A stretch of 64,000 nucleotides of DNA from Pseudoalteromonas galatheae (GTDB taxonomy: Bacteria > Pseudomonadota > Gammaproteobacteria > Enterobacterales > Alteromonadaceae), in NCBI RefSeq assembly GCF_005886105.2, contig NZ_PNCO02000002.1, positions 310,001 to 374,000 of the forward strand, read 5' to 3'. Of the stretch, positions 9,172 through 17,427 are shown one piece after another. Every line of letters starts with the position of its first letter. Positions within the stretch are counted from its first letter, which is position 1. A program made the position numbers and the translations under genes. The notes beneath the pieces are model-generated. The model searched no databases. It was not told where the DNA came from and saw only the letters and a program-made list of their open reading frames with translations.

Positions 9172-9191
9172 TTAATTGAACGGTCAATTAA
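9172..9191. promoter_or_regulatory. BetI operator-like palindrome
   Basis: TTAATTGA-ACGG-TCAATTAA is an 8-bp perfect dyad ending 9 bp before the betI start. It matches the ATTGAnnnnTCAAT form of known BetI operators, so choline-relieved repression of the bet operon is likely. The rest of 8903-9171 is AT-rich (runs of T near 9030-9060) with no ORF seen. Confidence 0.8.
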
Positions 9192-9200
9192 TAAAAAGCT

Positions 9201-9791
9201 ATGCCAAAAGTCGGAATGGAACCTGTTCGTCGTCAGCAGCTAATTGACGCCACTTTAGAGTCAGTTGCCGAGTTAGGATTACAAGCAACCACTATTAATA
9301 GTATCAGTAAAAGGGCCGGTCTCTCATCAGGGATCATCAGTCACTATTTTGGTGGTAAACAAGGCTTGATTGAAGCAACCGTGCGCTATCTATTAAACAA
9401 CTTGAAATACAGTTTGTTGGACAAAACCTACGGTGGTTGTAGTGCCGAGCAGCGACTCATGTATATCGTAGAGGCTAACTTTGCCATGGTGCAGCAGCAG
9501 TCAAATACGACGCGTACCTGGTTGAGTTTCTGGGCGCAATCTATGCACGATGACGAGCTTCACCGACTACAGCGTGTTAACAGCCGCCGTCTGCAGAGTA
9601 ACTTAGCGACTTCATTTGCTGCCTTTATGCCTCGGCCTGAAGCAAAAGAAGCGGCTGAGCTTGCCGCCGGTATGATTGACGGACTCTGGTTAAGAGCTGT
9701 ACTAAGCAAAGCTGACCATCATGCGTTTCATCATAGTGAAACGCTCGCAAAACGCTACATTCAATCACTTATTAAGCAGTTTGGAGGATAA
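9201..9791 (+). CDS. betI: Choline-responsive TetR repressor BetI
   Basis: A TetR-family repressor of 196 residues, the usual BetI length. The N-terminus [20 protein letters not shown] and the helix-turn-helix [20 protein letters not shown] are diagnostic of BetI. In known systems choline releases it from the bet promoter. It is first in betI-betB-betA, directly behind a matching operator. No clear Shine-Dalgarno precedes the ATG, so a short or near-leaderless transcript is possible. The last codons GGA GGA supply the ribosome site for betB. Confidence 0.95.
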   Translation: MPKVGMEPVRRQQLIDATLESVAELGLQATTINSISKRAGLSSGIISHYFGGKQGLIEATVRYLLNNLKYSLLDKTYGGCSAEQRLMYIVEANFAMVQQQSNTTRTWLSFWAQSMHDDELHRLQRVNSRRLQSNLATSFAAFMPRPEAKEAAELAAGMIDGLWLRAVLSKADHHAFHHSETLAKRYIQSLIKQFGG

Positions 9792-9792
9792 T

Positions 9793-11256
9793 GTGACAGT
9801 CCCTGTATATCAAAATTTTATTCATGGCCAGTTCTTGGCAAACCACTCAGGCGAAAAGTTTGCAGTAAAAAATCCAGCAACGGATGAAGTGATCTACGAG
9901 GTAGAGGTTGCTGATAGTCATGTTCAGCAAGCTGCGATTGAAAGTGCCAAAGCGGGCTTTGCATTATGGTCAGCAATGGCGCCAATTGAGCGTAGTCGTG
10001 TTTTACATAAAGCGGTATCTTTGCTGCGCGAGCGTAATGATGAGCTTGCCAAGATTGAAGTGTTAGATACAGGTAAGCCTTGGCAAGAAGCGGAATGTGT
10101 AGACATTCAAACAGGCGCTGATGTGATTGAATACTTTGCAGGGTTGGCTCCCGCTCAAGTTGGCACTCAGCAGCCTGTGGCAGGTGACTTTTTCTATACT
10201 CGCAAAGAGCCTCTGGGTATTTGTGCAGGCATTGGCGCGTGGAATTATCCTCTGCAAATTGCGTGTTGGAAATCAGGGCCTGCACTTGCCGCTGGTAATG
10301 CTCTCATTTTCAAGCCATCGGAAGAAACACCACTTGGTGCAATTAAGCTGGCTGAAATCTTTATTGAAGCCGGTGTCCCTGCGGGAGTATTCAATGTGGT
10401 ACAAGGTGCCGCTGAAGTGGGCCAATGGCTTACTACCAGCCCTGATATTGAAAAAGTATCGTTCACCGGTGAAGTGGGTACTGGCAAAAAAGTAATGCAA
10501 AGTGCGGCAAGCAATTTAAAAGAAGTGACGATGGAGCTAGGTGGAAAATCACCGCTGATCGTCTTTGAAGATGCTGATATTTCTCAAGCGATAAGCGCCG
10601 CGATGTTAGGTAACTTCTACACCCAAGGTGAAGTGTGTACTAACTGTACGCGCGTATTTGTACAGCGTAAGGTTTATGACGCCTTTTTGGCCGAGCTAAA
10701 GCAGCGTACTGAACAAAATATCATCGCCGGCGATCCGCTCGATCCAAACGTAAATCTTGGCGCCCTAATCTCAAAACAGCATCACACCTTGGTGATGGAT
10801 TACATTGCAAAAGGCAAAGCTGAAGGCGCAACCTTACTTACCGGTGGTGAGGCACTTAGTCCTGAAACGGCACCAAACGGCTACTTTGTTGCACCGACTG
10901 TATTTATCGATTGTCATGATGACATGACCATAGTGAAAGAAGAGATCTTTGGTCCAGTGATGTCGGTATTGGTATTTGATGACGAGGAAGAAGTCATTCA
11001 GCGTGCAAACAACACCCACTTAGGTCTGGCTGCGGGTGTATTTAGTAAAGATATTCAACGTGCACACCGTGTCATCCACCAGCTAGAAGCTGGTATTTGT
11101 TGGATCAATAGTTATGGCAACTCACCCGCTGAAATGCCCGTTGGAGGCTATAAGCAGTCGGGCATTGGCCGCGAAAATGGCATCGAGACGCTAGATCAAT
11201 ATACCCAAACTAAGTCTGTGTATGTTGGTATGAGCGATATTGAAAGTCCATTTTAA
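9793..11256 (+). CDS. betB: Betaine aldehyde dehydrogenase
   Basis: Oxidises betaine aldehyde to glycine betaine with NAD(P)+, the second step of osmoprotectant synthesis. The 487-residue aldehyde dehydrogenase has Glu248 in MELGGKSP and catalytic Cys282 in [10 protein letters not shown]. The frame is open further upstream inside betI, but the GTG at 9793 follows GGAGG (9783-9787) by five bases and gives the expected N-terminus [14 protein letters not shown]. It starts one base after the betI stop codon, implying translational coupling. It acts with the adjacent betA product. Confidence 0.96.
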   Translation: MTVPVYQNFIHGQFLANHSGEKFAVKNPATDEVIYEVEVADSHVQQAAIESAKAGFALWSAMAPIERSRVLHKAVSLLRERNDELAKIEVLDTGKPWQEAECVDIQTGADVIEYFAGLAPAQVGTQQPVAGDFFYTRKEPLGICAGIGAWNYPLQIACWKSGPALAAGNALIFKPSEETPLGAIKLAEIFIEAGVPAGVFNVVQGAAEVGQWLTTSPDIEKVSFTGEVGTGKKVMQSAASNLKEVTMELGGKSPLIVFEDADISQAISAAMLGNFYTQGEVCTNCTRVFVQRKVYDAFLAELKQRTEQNIIAGDPLDPNVNLGALISKQHHTLVMDYIAKGKAEGATLLTGGEALSPETAPNGYFVAPTVFIDCHDDMTIVKEEIFGPVMSVLVFDDEEEVIQRANNTHLGLAAGVFSKDIQRAHRVIHQLEAGICWINSYGNSPAEMPVGGYKQSGIGRENGIETLDQYTQTKSVYVGMSDIESPF

Positions 11257-11268
11257 TCGAGGAGCATG

Positions 11269-12933
11269 ATGACTGATTTTGATTATATTATTGTAGGTGC
11301 AGGTTCTGCAGGCTGTGTGCTTGCAAATCGCCTATCGGAAAATCCAGCGCACAAAGTACTGTTACTCGAAACGGGTGGTAGCGATAAGAGCATTTTTATT
11401 CAGATGCCAACCGCGCTATCTATTCCAATGAATACCGATAAATACGCTTGGCAGTTTCATACTGAGCCTGAGCCGTATTTAGACAATCGCGTTATGCATT
11501 GCCCTCGCGGCAAGGTACTTGGGGGGTCGTCGTCAATCAATGGCATGGTGTACGTTCGAGGTCATGCAAAAGACTTTGATGAGTGGCAAGACCATGGTGC
11601 GCAAGGTTGGGATTATCAGTCTTGTTTGCCTTACTTCAAGCGCGCTGAATCTTGGTATTTAGGTGGCGATGAGTACCGTGGTGAGCAAGGTCCGCTTGGT
11701 ACCAATAATGGTAATGAAATGGCAAATCCGCTCTATCGTGCATTTATTAGCGCAGGTGAGCAGGCCGGTTATGCGTTTACCAAAGACTATAACGGTGAGC
11801 AGCAAGAAGGCTTTGGACCAATGCATATGACCGTCAAAGACGGTAAACGTTGTTCATCAAGCCGAGCATACTTAGACCCAATTAAGCACCGTAGCAACCT
11901 GACTATTGTAACGGGAGCACTGGTACAAAAAGTACTGTTAGATGGTAAAACCGCTACAGGCGTTGAGTTCAGCGTGAAAGGAAAACTGAAAAACGCGAAT
12001 GCAGCGAAGGAAGTGATCCTGAGTGCAGGTTCAATCGGTTCACCGCACTTATTACAATTATCTGGTATTGGTGATAAAGAAGCGTTGACAGCCGCGGGCG
12101 TTGAAGTGAAACATCATTTACCTGGAGTTGGCAAAAACCTTCAAGATCACTTGGAGTTTTATTTCCAATACAAGTGTAAGCAGCCCATCACCTTAAATGG
12201 CAAGTTGGGGTTAATTTCTAAAGGTTTGATCGGTGCAAGATGGTTGCTTGATAAGTCCGGCCTAGGCGCAACTAACCATTTTGAATCTTGTGCCTTTATT
12301 CGCTCGAAAGCGGGCGTTGAGTGGCCAGATCTTCAGTATCACTTTTTACCTGCGGCGATTCGCTACGATGGTAAGAGTGCCTTTGATGGTCATGGGTTCC
12401 AAGTTCATGTCGGCCACAATAAACCAAAGAGCCGTGGTGAAGTAACGATTAAATCAGCAGATCCAACGGTTGCGCCTAAAATACAGTTTAATTATCTGGC
12501 AGAACAAGAAGACATTGAAGGCTTTAGAGCTTGTGTTAGGTTGACTCGTGAAATCATTGAGCAGAGTGCGTTTGATGACTTTAGGCAGAGCGAGATCCAA
12601 CCAGGTGAACATATCCAAACCGATGAAGAGATTGATGCCTTCGTGCGTCAAGCGGTAGAGAGTGCTTACCACCCTTCTTGTTCATGCAAAATGGGTGAGG
12701 ATGAAATGGCGGTTGTAGATTCACAAACCCGTGTGCACGGTGTAAAGGGGCTACGCGTTGTGGATTCATCTATTTTCCCGACCATTCCAAACGGCAACCT
12801 CAATGCGCCGACTATTATGGTCGCGGAAAAAGCAGCGGATATGATTTTAGGCAATTCGCCACTTGCCGCTGAGGGAGCAAACGTTGCTATGACGCAAAAC
12901 TGGCAACAGGTTCAACGTAGTTCGGAGATCTAG
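11269..12933 (+). CDS. betA: Choline dehydrogenase
   Basis: A membrane-associated FAD enzyme of the GMC family that oxidises choline to betaine aldehyde. The FAD-binding motif [20 protein letters not shown] is at the N-terminus; GMC signatures appear in [20 protein letters not shown] and in [19 protein letters not shown]. The active-site His region [12 protein letters not shown] is intact. ATGs at 11266 and 11269 are both possible; the second has a better distance from GAGGAG and gives 554 residues. It is third in the bet operon, with a strong hairpin downstream before the transporter gene. Confidence 0.96.
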   Translation: MTDFDYIIVGAGSAGCVLANRLSENPAHKVLLLETGGSDKSIFIQMPTALSIPMNTDKYAWQFHTEPEPYLDNRVMHCPRGKVLGGSSSINGMVYVRGHAKDFDEWQDHGAQGWDYQSCLPYFKRAESWYLGGDEYRGEQGPLGTNNGNEMANPLYRAFISAGEQAGYAFTKDYNGEQQEGFGPMHMTVKDGKRCSSSRAYLDPIKHRSNLTIVTGALVQKVLLDGKTATGVEFSVKGKLKNANAAKEVILSAGSIGSPHLLQLSGIGDKEALTAAGVEVKHHLPGVGKNLQDHLEFYFQYKCKQPITLNGKLGLISKGLIGARWLLDKSGLGATNHFESCAFIRSKAGVEWPDLQYHFLPAAIRYDGKSAFDGHGFQVHVGHNKPKSRGEVTIKSADPTVAPKIQFNYLAEQEDIEGFRACVRLTREIIEQSAFDDFRQSEIQPGEHIQTDEEIDAFVRQAVESAYHPSCSCKMGEDEMAVVDSQTRVHGVKGLRVVDSSIFPTIPNGNLNAPTIMVAEKAADMILGNSPLAAEGANVAMTQNWQQVQRSSEI

Positions 12934-12984
12934 TTTCGCCACTCGTATGGGAAAGTTCGTGCCCCATATGAGACCTGCAGTGGC

Positions 12985-13011
12985 ATGCAGTGCAAATCGT
13001 TTGCACTGCAT
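12985..13011. other. Perfect 12-bp hairpin between betA and the transporter gene
   Basis: ATGCAGTGCAAA-TCG-TTTGCACTGCAT. No T-run follows on the + strand, so it is not an obvious intrinsic terminator. It may stabilise or process the bet mRNA or attenuate read-through (inference). Confidence 0.7.
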
Positions 13012-13050
13012 TAATGCGGGAATAATGTAAATAAAAACAACGGAGAAAAA

Positions 13051-13101
13051 ATGAGTTACTTCTATCAATTTTGGGAGGGTGACAATGACAGTATGGCTTA
13101 G
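13051..13101 (+). CDS. Possible 16-residue upstream ORF overlapping the transporter start
   Basis: ATG at 13051 has GGAG five bases upstream and encodes MSYFYQFWEGDNDSMA before a TAG. It overlaps the transporter start by 17 bp in another frame. It could be a leader peptide coupling translation, or the displaced N-terminus of the transporter if a frameshift lies here. No homologue is known to me. Confidence 0.4.
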   Translation: MSYFYQFWEGDNDSMA

Positions 13102-14302
13102 TGCAGGCATCATTTTCACCCTATTGGCAATTGCCTTTATTTTATTGAAGTGGGGGAATTTACAGTGCGTTGGTGTTACACCGGTTAAAACGTTCACTTT
13201 TATTGCAATCTTATTTACTTCTGGCCTAGACGTTGGCCTGATCATGTTTCCGCTTACGGAGTTTGCGGGTTACGCAGACATAAAAGCAAGCCCAGAGTAT
13301 GCATTTACTAATCCGCTGGCCATAGAGTTCGGCTTTTGGGGATTTTTAATCTGGGGTTTCTACTTTCTTACGTGCTTTTATTTCTGCGTAATAGAGCCCA
13401 AAGTGAAATTTTTTGAAATTCCTTGGGTAAAATTCATTAATAACCTAGTTATTATCGGTACATGTGCGTTTACTGCATTCTTATTACTGTCTAACCTACC
13501 TTGGTATTTACCTAGTTTAGGCGATGGTGAGTCGATTATTCCTAGTTTCTATCTGATTGTGTTTGCGGCGATCGCCTTTGCGGTTTATTCAAGCACTAGC
13601 CTTAAGTACGTGCGTTTTTTAAGTATCACAACGACATGGGTATTTATCGGTTTAATTGCCTTTATGTGGGCGTCTGCGTTTGTCTTTGGTGACAGTGCAA
13701 TGTCGAGTTATACCAATAACTTGGCGCTGATCGGCGGTTACTTTGCCAATATAGATCAGTTTGTGTTGCCACTTAATGACTATCACGAGTTCTATCTATT
13801 CTGGTGGTTTGCGTGGAGTATCATGATAGGGCAATTCACATCGCGTTTTGTCGGCGGCTTGAAAACTTATCAAGTGCTAGCGGCGATGCTAATTTTCCCA
13901 TCTATTCCAATCGCAGCATGGTTTAGTGTGCTTTATCACTATTATGAGGCTGGGATCCCAACTGCGGGTATTAAAAACTTTGCAATGGTCTTTGTTGGCG
14001 TGGTGTTTGTAATCAATTCGCTCGACTCTTTGATCCGTTTATATACAGATAACCTTAACCTCACAGTTAGCCGTTTAGGAAAAAGAAACTATATTTTATT
14101 TAATATCGTGGCGTTATCACTGCTTACGCTGTTATTTAAACTAAACTTTTTACAGATCCAATGGGTTGGTGCGTTAGTCATAGGCTTGTTCTTCTCATGT
14201 TTTGGTTACATTGCTTATAGCAAATACAAAACCGTGAGTAAGATTGATAGCTCGCCAAAAGACAACCTTATCGACTTTAGAAAAATTGAATCAGTAAACT
14301 AG
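13085..14302 (+). CDS. Atypical, short BCCT-family (choline/betaine) transporter
   Basis: About 405 residues and eleven or so membrane helices. The BCCT signature is visible in WWFAWSIMIGQFTSRFVGG, matching the helix-8 Trp box, and LFTSGLDVGLIMFPLTEF aligns with the LFSAGMGIGLMF region. The protein is shorter than usual BCCT carriers (about 500 or more) and appears to lack the first helix. The start at 13085 follows GGGAGG by six bases. Its position after betIBA points to choline or betaine uptake. A small overlapping ORF at 13051 raises the chance that the N-terminus is misread. Confidence 0.75.
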   Translation: MTVWLSAGIIFTLLAIAFILLKWGNLQCVGVTPVKTFTFIAILFTSGLDVGLIMFPLTEFAGYADIKASPEYAFTNPLAIEFGFWGFLIWGFYFLTCFYFCVIEPKVKFFEIPWVKFINNLVIIGTCAFTAFLLLSNLPWYLPSLGDGESIIPSFYLIVFAAIAFAVYSSTSLKYVRFLSITTTWVFIGLIAFMWASAFVFGDSAMSSYTNNLALIGGYFANIDQFVLPLNDYHEFYLFWWFAWSIMIGQFTSRFVGGLKTYQVLAAMLIFPSIPIAAWFSVLYHYYEAGIPTAGIKNFAMVFVGVVFVINSLDSLIRLYTDNLNLTVSRLGKRNYILFNIVALSLLTLLFKLNFLQIQWVGALVIGLFFSCFGYIAYSKYKTVSKIDSSPKDNLIDFRKIESVN

Positions 14303-14314
14303 GGATACAACCAG

Positions 14315-15016
14315 ATGACAACTTTAAAGAAAACACTTTGTGCACTCCCACTTGTACTTGCATCTAACTATGCGGCTGCAGATTGGTCTGCAACACTCAC
14401 AGGCGCGTCCGACTATACCTTTAACGGTGTGAGTCAAACGCAAAATGACCCTGCACTTCAAGGCAGTATTGATAAGGCTTTTGCTAATGGCGTTTATGTA
14501 GGTAGCTGGGCCTCAAATGTAGACTTTGGTGACGGCACCGATATAGAGTGGGACTTCTATGTTGGCCGATATGTAGAGCTAAACCAAAGTTGGAGCCTAG
14601 ACTACGGTATTGCTTATTACTCTTATCACGGCGATAGCGGCTCAAGTGATGGGAACTACCCCGAGGTGTATACCAAGTTTGGTTACGCTAGTGAATTTGG
14701 CCAAACTGAATTTAATTTTTGGTACAGCTGGGACTATTTTGGTTCGGGAGCGGGTCATACCATTGCGATGGTAGCTCATACCTTTGAAATTGCTGAAGAC
14801 CATGCTTTGAGAGCAAGCTTTGATGTATCTAACTCTTTGGATGGTGATAAATTTGCTTGGGATGGTAATGATAAATCTTACAATCATTACCGTCTTGCAT
14901 ATCAAACCGCATTTAAAGGGTTTGATATTGAAGTGGCTGCTGAAAATACGAGCTTAGATTGGGATACGGCTGATGAACGTATCGTACTTTCTGTGTCGAG
15001 AACATTTGATTTGTAA
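14315..15016 (+). CDS. TorF-family putative outer-membrane porin
   Basis: The product has 233 residues with a signal peptide (MTTLKKTLCALPLVLASNYA) and a mature protein of alternating aromatic beta strands ending SRTFDL, a typical outer-membrane terminal Phe-X pattern. The blocks ASDYTFNGVSQTQNDPALQG and VYVGSWASNVDFGDGTDIEW are characteristic of the family first named Gcw_chp (TIGR02001), now TorF. It lies 12 bp after the transporter gene, ahead of a strong terminator, so it is probably the last gene of the choline/betaine unit and may admit substrate across the outer membrane (inference). Confidence 0.88.
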   Translation: MTTLKKTLCALPLVLASNYAAADWSATLTGASDYTFNGVSQTQNDPALQGSIDKAFANGVYVGSWASNVDFGDGTDIEWDFYVGRYVELNQSWSLDYGIAYYSYHGDSGSSDGNYPEVYTKFGYASEFGQTEFNFWYSWDYFGSGAGHTIAMVAHTFEIAEDHALRASFDVSNSLDGDKFAWDGNDKSYNHYRLAYQTAFKGFDIEVAAENTSLDWDTADERIVLSVSRTFDL

Positions 15017-15040
15017 CTCGCATTAAGATGTGATGATTGT

Positions 15041-15072
15041 AATACCAGCCTAAGCTAGGCTGGTATTTTTTT
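15041..15072 (+). terminator. Strong rho-independent terminator of the bet/porin unit
   Basis: A perfect 12-bp stem (AATACCAGCCTA with TAGGCTGGTATT), a 3-nt loop, then a T-run. Confidence 0.93.
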
Positions 15073-15114
15073 GCCGACAAGGCACGATGGTTCAGTATTA
15101 TAAGGTTGATGATT

Positions 15115-15497
15115 ATGAATCTTAACCAAGTTACTCTCCCCGTTGATGATATAGATGCAGCCTGTTTGTTCTATAGAAAGCTAGGTTTCACGCAAATTGT
15201 TGATACACCGCACTATGCTCGATTTGAATGCCCTGAAGGTAATGCCACCTTCTCTTTGTCGTTAGAAACGCCTCCTATCAACAATGGTGCGGTTATTTAC
15301 TTCGAGCATGAACAGTTAGATGAGTGGGTTTCTGAGCTAGAGGCCCGAGGGATCATATTTGAGCAACTGCCGACAGCGCAGCCTATCTATGGCGAGAAGC
15401 CATACTGTTTGACCCCGCAGGGAACAAGATAAAACTCTACTGGGCCGGTGAAAATCGACTGGATCCTCCTTGGCGTATAGAGCTTAAAGGGCTTTAG
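15115..15497 (+). pseudogene. VOC-superfamily (glyoxalase/bleomycin-resistance) protein with a frameshift
   Basis: The N-terminal half reads MNLNQVTLPVDDIDAACLFY, a normal VOC start, but the frame ends early at 15432. Shifting frame near 15385-15395 restores the family C-terminus WREAILFDPAGNKIKLYWAG and then ENRLDPPWRIELKGL with a stop at 15497. A single missing base near the codons for QPIY explains this. Either the gene is recently inactivated or the base is a sequencing error. ATGs at 15109 and 15115 are both possible. Substrate unknown. Confidence 0.85.
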
Positions 15498-15556
15498 TAA
15501 GTTCACTCTTGTTTATTTAATGTTAAATTTCGTTTTACAAATATTGTTAAATTGTG

Positions 15557-15614
15557 TAACTTTAATGGCGACTGTACAACGGGGCACGAAGTCCGAGTGG
15601 AGTCGCTAAAGTTA
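15557..15614. other. Imperfect long-stem element (possible structured RNA)
   Basis: TAACTTTA + GCGACT (with a 3-nt ATG bulge) pairs with AGTCGC + TAAAGTTA, a 14-bp interrupted stem closing a 27-nt loop that can form a further small CGG/CCG stem. GGGGGTTTTT follows on the + strand. It lies in the 291-bp gap between the VOC remnant and the cupin gene. I cannot assign it to a known RNA family. Confidence 0.5.
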
Positions 15615-15788
15615 GGGGGTTTTTCACTAATCACCTGATGGGTTGTTTTGACTTATTGAGAACGATGTATTGAACGTTTCTATTGATCAAGTTGTACCAT
15701 TCTCCCAATTTGCCGCTACTAGATAAATGGATGTGCTTGTTGCGGCAAATTATTTCTCTATCGTCGATTAATTGCTAATTTCAAGCCT

Positions 15789-16097
15789 ATGAACTTTCTA
15801 AAAGACATTCCAGCTGATTTACCCGAAGAAATTTTCGAAACGGTACTGTCTCATCCAAATATTCGTATTGAACGAATTGTATCAAGCGGGCATCCCTCGC
15901 CAAGCTCAGGATATTATGACCAAGATGAAAACGAGTGGGTGCTGGTGTTGCAGGGCTGTGGCGAGTTGACTTTTGATGACGGTAAAATTGTCACTTTAAA
16001 GGCGGGAGATAGCCTTAATATTCCCGCACACCAAAAGCATAAAGTAAGTTATACAGACACTTCTGAGCCAACTATATGGCTCGCCATTTTTTATTAA
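15789..16097 (+). CDS. Small single-domain cupin protein
   Basis: The product has 102 residues. The cupin motifs are visible as NEWVLVLQGCGELTFDDGK and LKAGDSLNIPAHQKHKVSYT, including conserved Gly, Pro and His positions of a metal-binding beta barrel. The family occurs widely as a stand-alone protein of unknown substrate. The upstream gap contains the structured element at 15557-15614. A MITE-like repeat begins two bases after the stop codon. Confidence 0.85.
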   Translation: MNFLKDIPADLPEEIFETVLSHPNIRIERIVSSGHPSPSSGYYDQDENEWVLVLQGCGELTFDDGKIVTLKAGDSLNIPAHQKHKVSYTDTSEPTIWLAIFY

Positions 16098-16098
16098 C

Positions 16099-16343
16099 TA
16101 ACCTGAGGTTTGGATAAGGAATGTTCCAACTCATTGTTGCTAAAGCACAACTTAGCTTTTTCCTTGTCTAGCCAGAGAGTTTTAGGGAAAACACCGCTTC
16201 CGCGTCCTGCTCTCGCTGAGGTACCTACATCCTGTAGGCAAGGCGAATTTACGCACCAATAGCTGGCTATTGGAAGTGAATTCAACGCAGTTAGCGCTAA
16301 AACTAGCTGCTAGAAAGGCATTAATTATCCGCAGCTCAGGTTA
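16099..16343. repeat. MITE-like interspersed repeat, copy 1
   Basis: The ends form an imperfect inverted repeat (TAACCTGAG....GGATAA at the left, its complement at the right). It aligns along its length to 55056-55294, sharing blocks such as TTGGATAAGGAAT, GAGAGTTTTAG, CCTGCTCTCGCT, TTTACGCA and TTAGCGCTAAAA. No meaningful ORF is present. It lies directly after the cupin gene and fills the gap to the LysR gene. Confidence 0.8.
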
Positions 16344-16369
16344 ACTACCAAAGTTTAACTGAACGAAGC

Positions 16370-17305
16370 TTAGATAAAACTAAAGTCTCCAACAAACACT
16401 TGGTTATCGTTGGAAACTTGGGTAAACCACTCTTTTAGGCTTTCAATGGCTGCGGTTGTTTTTGCCGCAACGGTATCGCGATGTGGCGTCACGGCATATA
16501 CGCTGTATTCTCTTAATGACCACTCAGCACATAACCTTTTTAGTCTACCTGATGAAAGGTGGTGCCTAATTTCTGGTTCAGGTAATACCCCATAGCCGAT
16601 ACCATCAAGCGTGAGCTGAATGCAAGCTTGCATATTATTCACCATAAAACGTGCTGTTGGCAGCGCCACTTGCTGATGAGTTTGTTGATTGCTCAAATGA
16701 TAGGGATTTTGTTTGCTACTAGAATGACCAATTAAAGCATGAGGCGCTAAGCTTTCTGGGTGCGATATATTGAGTTGTGCCAGTGGGTGATGGCAACTGA
16801 CACAGGGGATAAGTTGCCAGTCAGCAAGGTGGCGGGCAATAAGGTTTGAGTCCTGTAAAGGGCCTATACAGATAGCTAAGTCGACGCCTTCGGTGATGAT
16901 GTCGATGGGTTCGTCGGTGAGGATCAAATCAACTTTTATTTGTGGAAACTGCTCACTCAAATAGCGCAGTGGCTTACTGAGTAGCCCTCCTCCAAACCCG
17001 ATGGGGGCAGAGATCTTCAATATGCCAGATGGCGTATGCTGCAATAACTCAAGTTCATGCTCCGCTTGCTTCGCAGTTTGCAGTATTTGTATCGCGGATT
17101 TGTAGTAGATAGAGCCCGCTTCGGTGAGCGTGAGGTTACGAGTATTTCGATTAAATAAACTTAGGCCTATGTCTTGCTCTAATTTGCTGATCTGCTGGCT
17201 GACGGCCGAGGTGGTCATATGCAATAAGTCAGCGGCTTTACTCATACTGCCAGCTTCTACCGTTTTTGCGAACACTTTAAGTCCGCGAGTCAATTTCTGA
17301 TTCAT
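16370..17305 (-). CDS. LysR-family transcriptional regulator
   Basis: The 311-residue product has the winged helix-turn-helix at residues 5-65 (FAKTVEAGSMSKAADLLHMT, then TSAVSQQISKLEQDIGLSLF) and a C-terminal effector-binding domain. GILKISAPIGFGG and ILTDEPIDIITEGVDLAICIG match the CrgA-like subgroup. It diverges from the iron-uptake operon starting at 17428, so it may regulate it, but no inducer can be assigned. The 122-bp intergenic region also carries a Fur-like box. Confidence 0.92.
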   Translation of the reverse strand: MNQKLTRGLKVFAKTVEAGSMSKAADLLHMTTSAVSQQISKLEQDIGLSLFNRNTRNLTLTEAGSIYYKSAIQILQTAKQAEHELELLQHTPSGILKISAPIGFGGGLLSKPLRYLSEQFPQIKVDLILTDEPIDIITEGVDLAICIGPLQDSNLIARHLADWQLIPCVSCHHPLAQLNISHPESLAPHALIGHSSSKQNPYHLSNQQTHQQVALPTARFMVNNMQACIQLTLDGIGYGVLPEPEIRHHLSSGRLKRLCAEWSLREYSVYAVTPHRDTVAAKTTAAIESLKEWFTQVSNDNQVFVGDFSFI

Positions 17306-17380
17306 TGTTAAGACCTGCTTAAAATACCTTTAAGAAAAACCGCATTGCTCCAAAATACGCAATCATCATACCATTACAAA

Positions 17381-17395
17381 TGAAAATAATTGTTA
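17381..17395. promoter_or_regulatory. Candidate Fur box
   Basis: TGAAAATAATTGTTA agrees at 12 of 14 fixed positions or nearly so with the 7-1-7 Fur pattern TGATAATnATTATCA (visible mismatches at positions 4, 12 and 14). It sits 33 bp before the TonB receptor start, which fits iron repression. Confidence 0.6.
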
Positions 17396-17427
17396 TTTAT
17401 CTTGTATTCTATCATGGAGGTTCCTCG

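Noticed and set aside
9818..10285. 155-residue minus-strand ORF within betB
   Set aside because: Fully antisense to a conserved dehydrogenase; its composition looks like a reading-frame shadow.
15551..15614. Integron attC site
   Set aside because: TAAC and GTTA ends pair, but the R-box consensus (GTTRRRY) fails at its last base and there is no integrase or cassette series.
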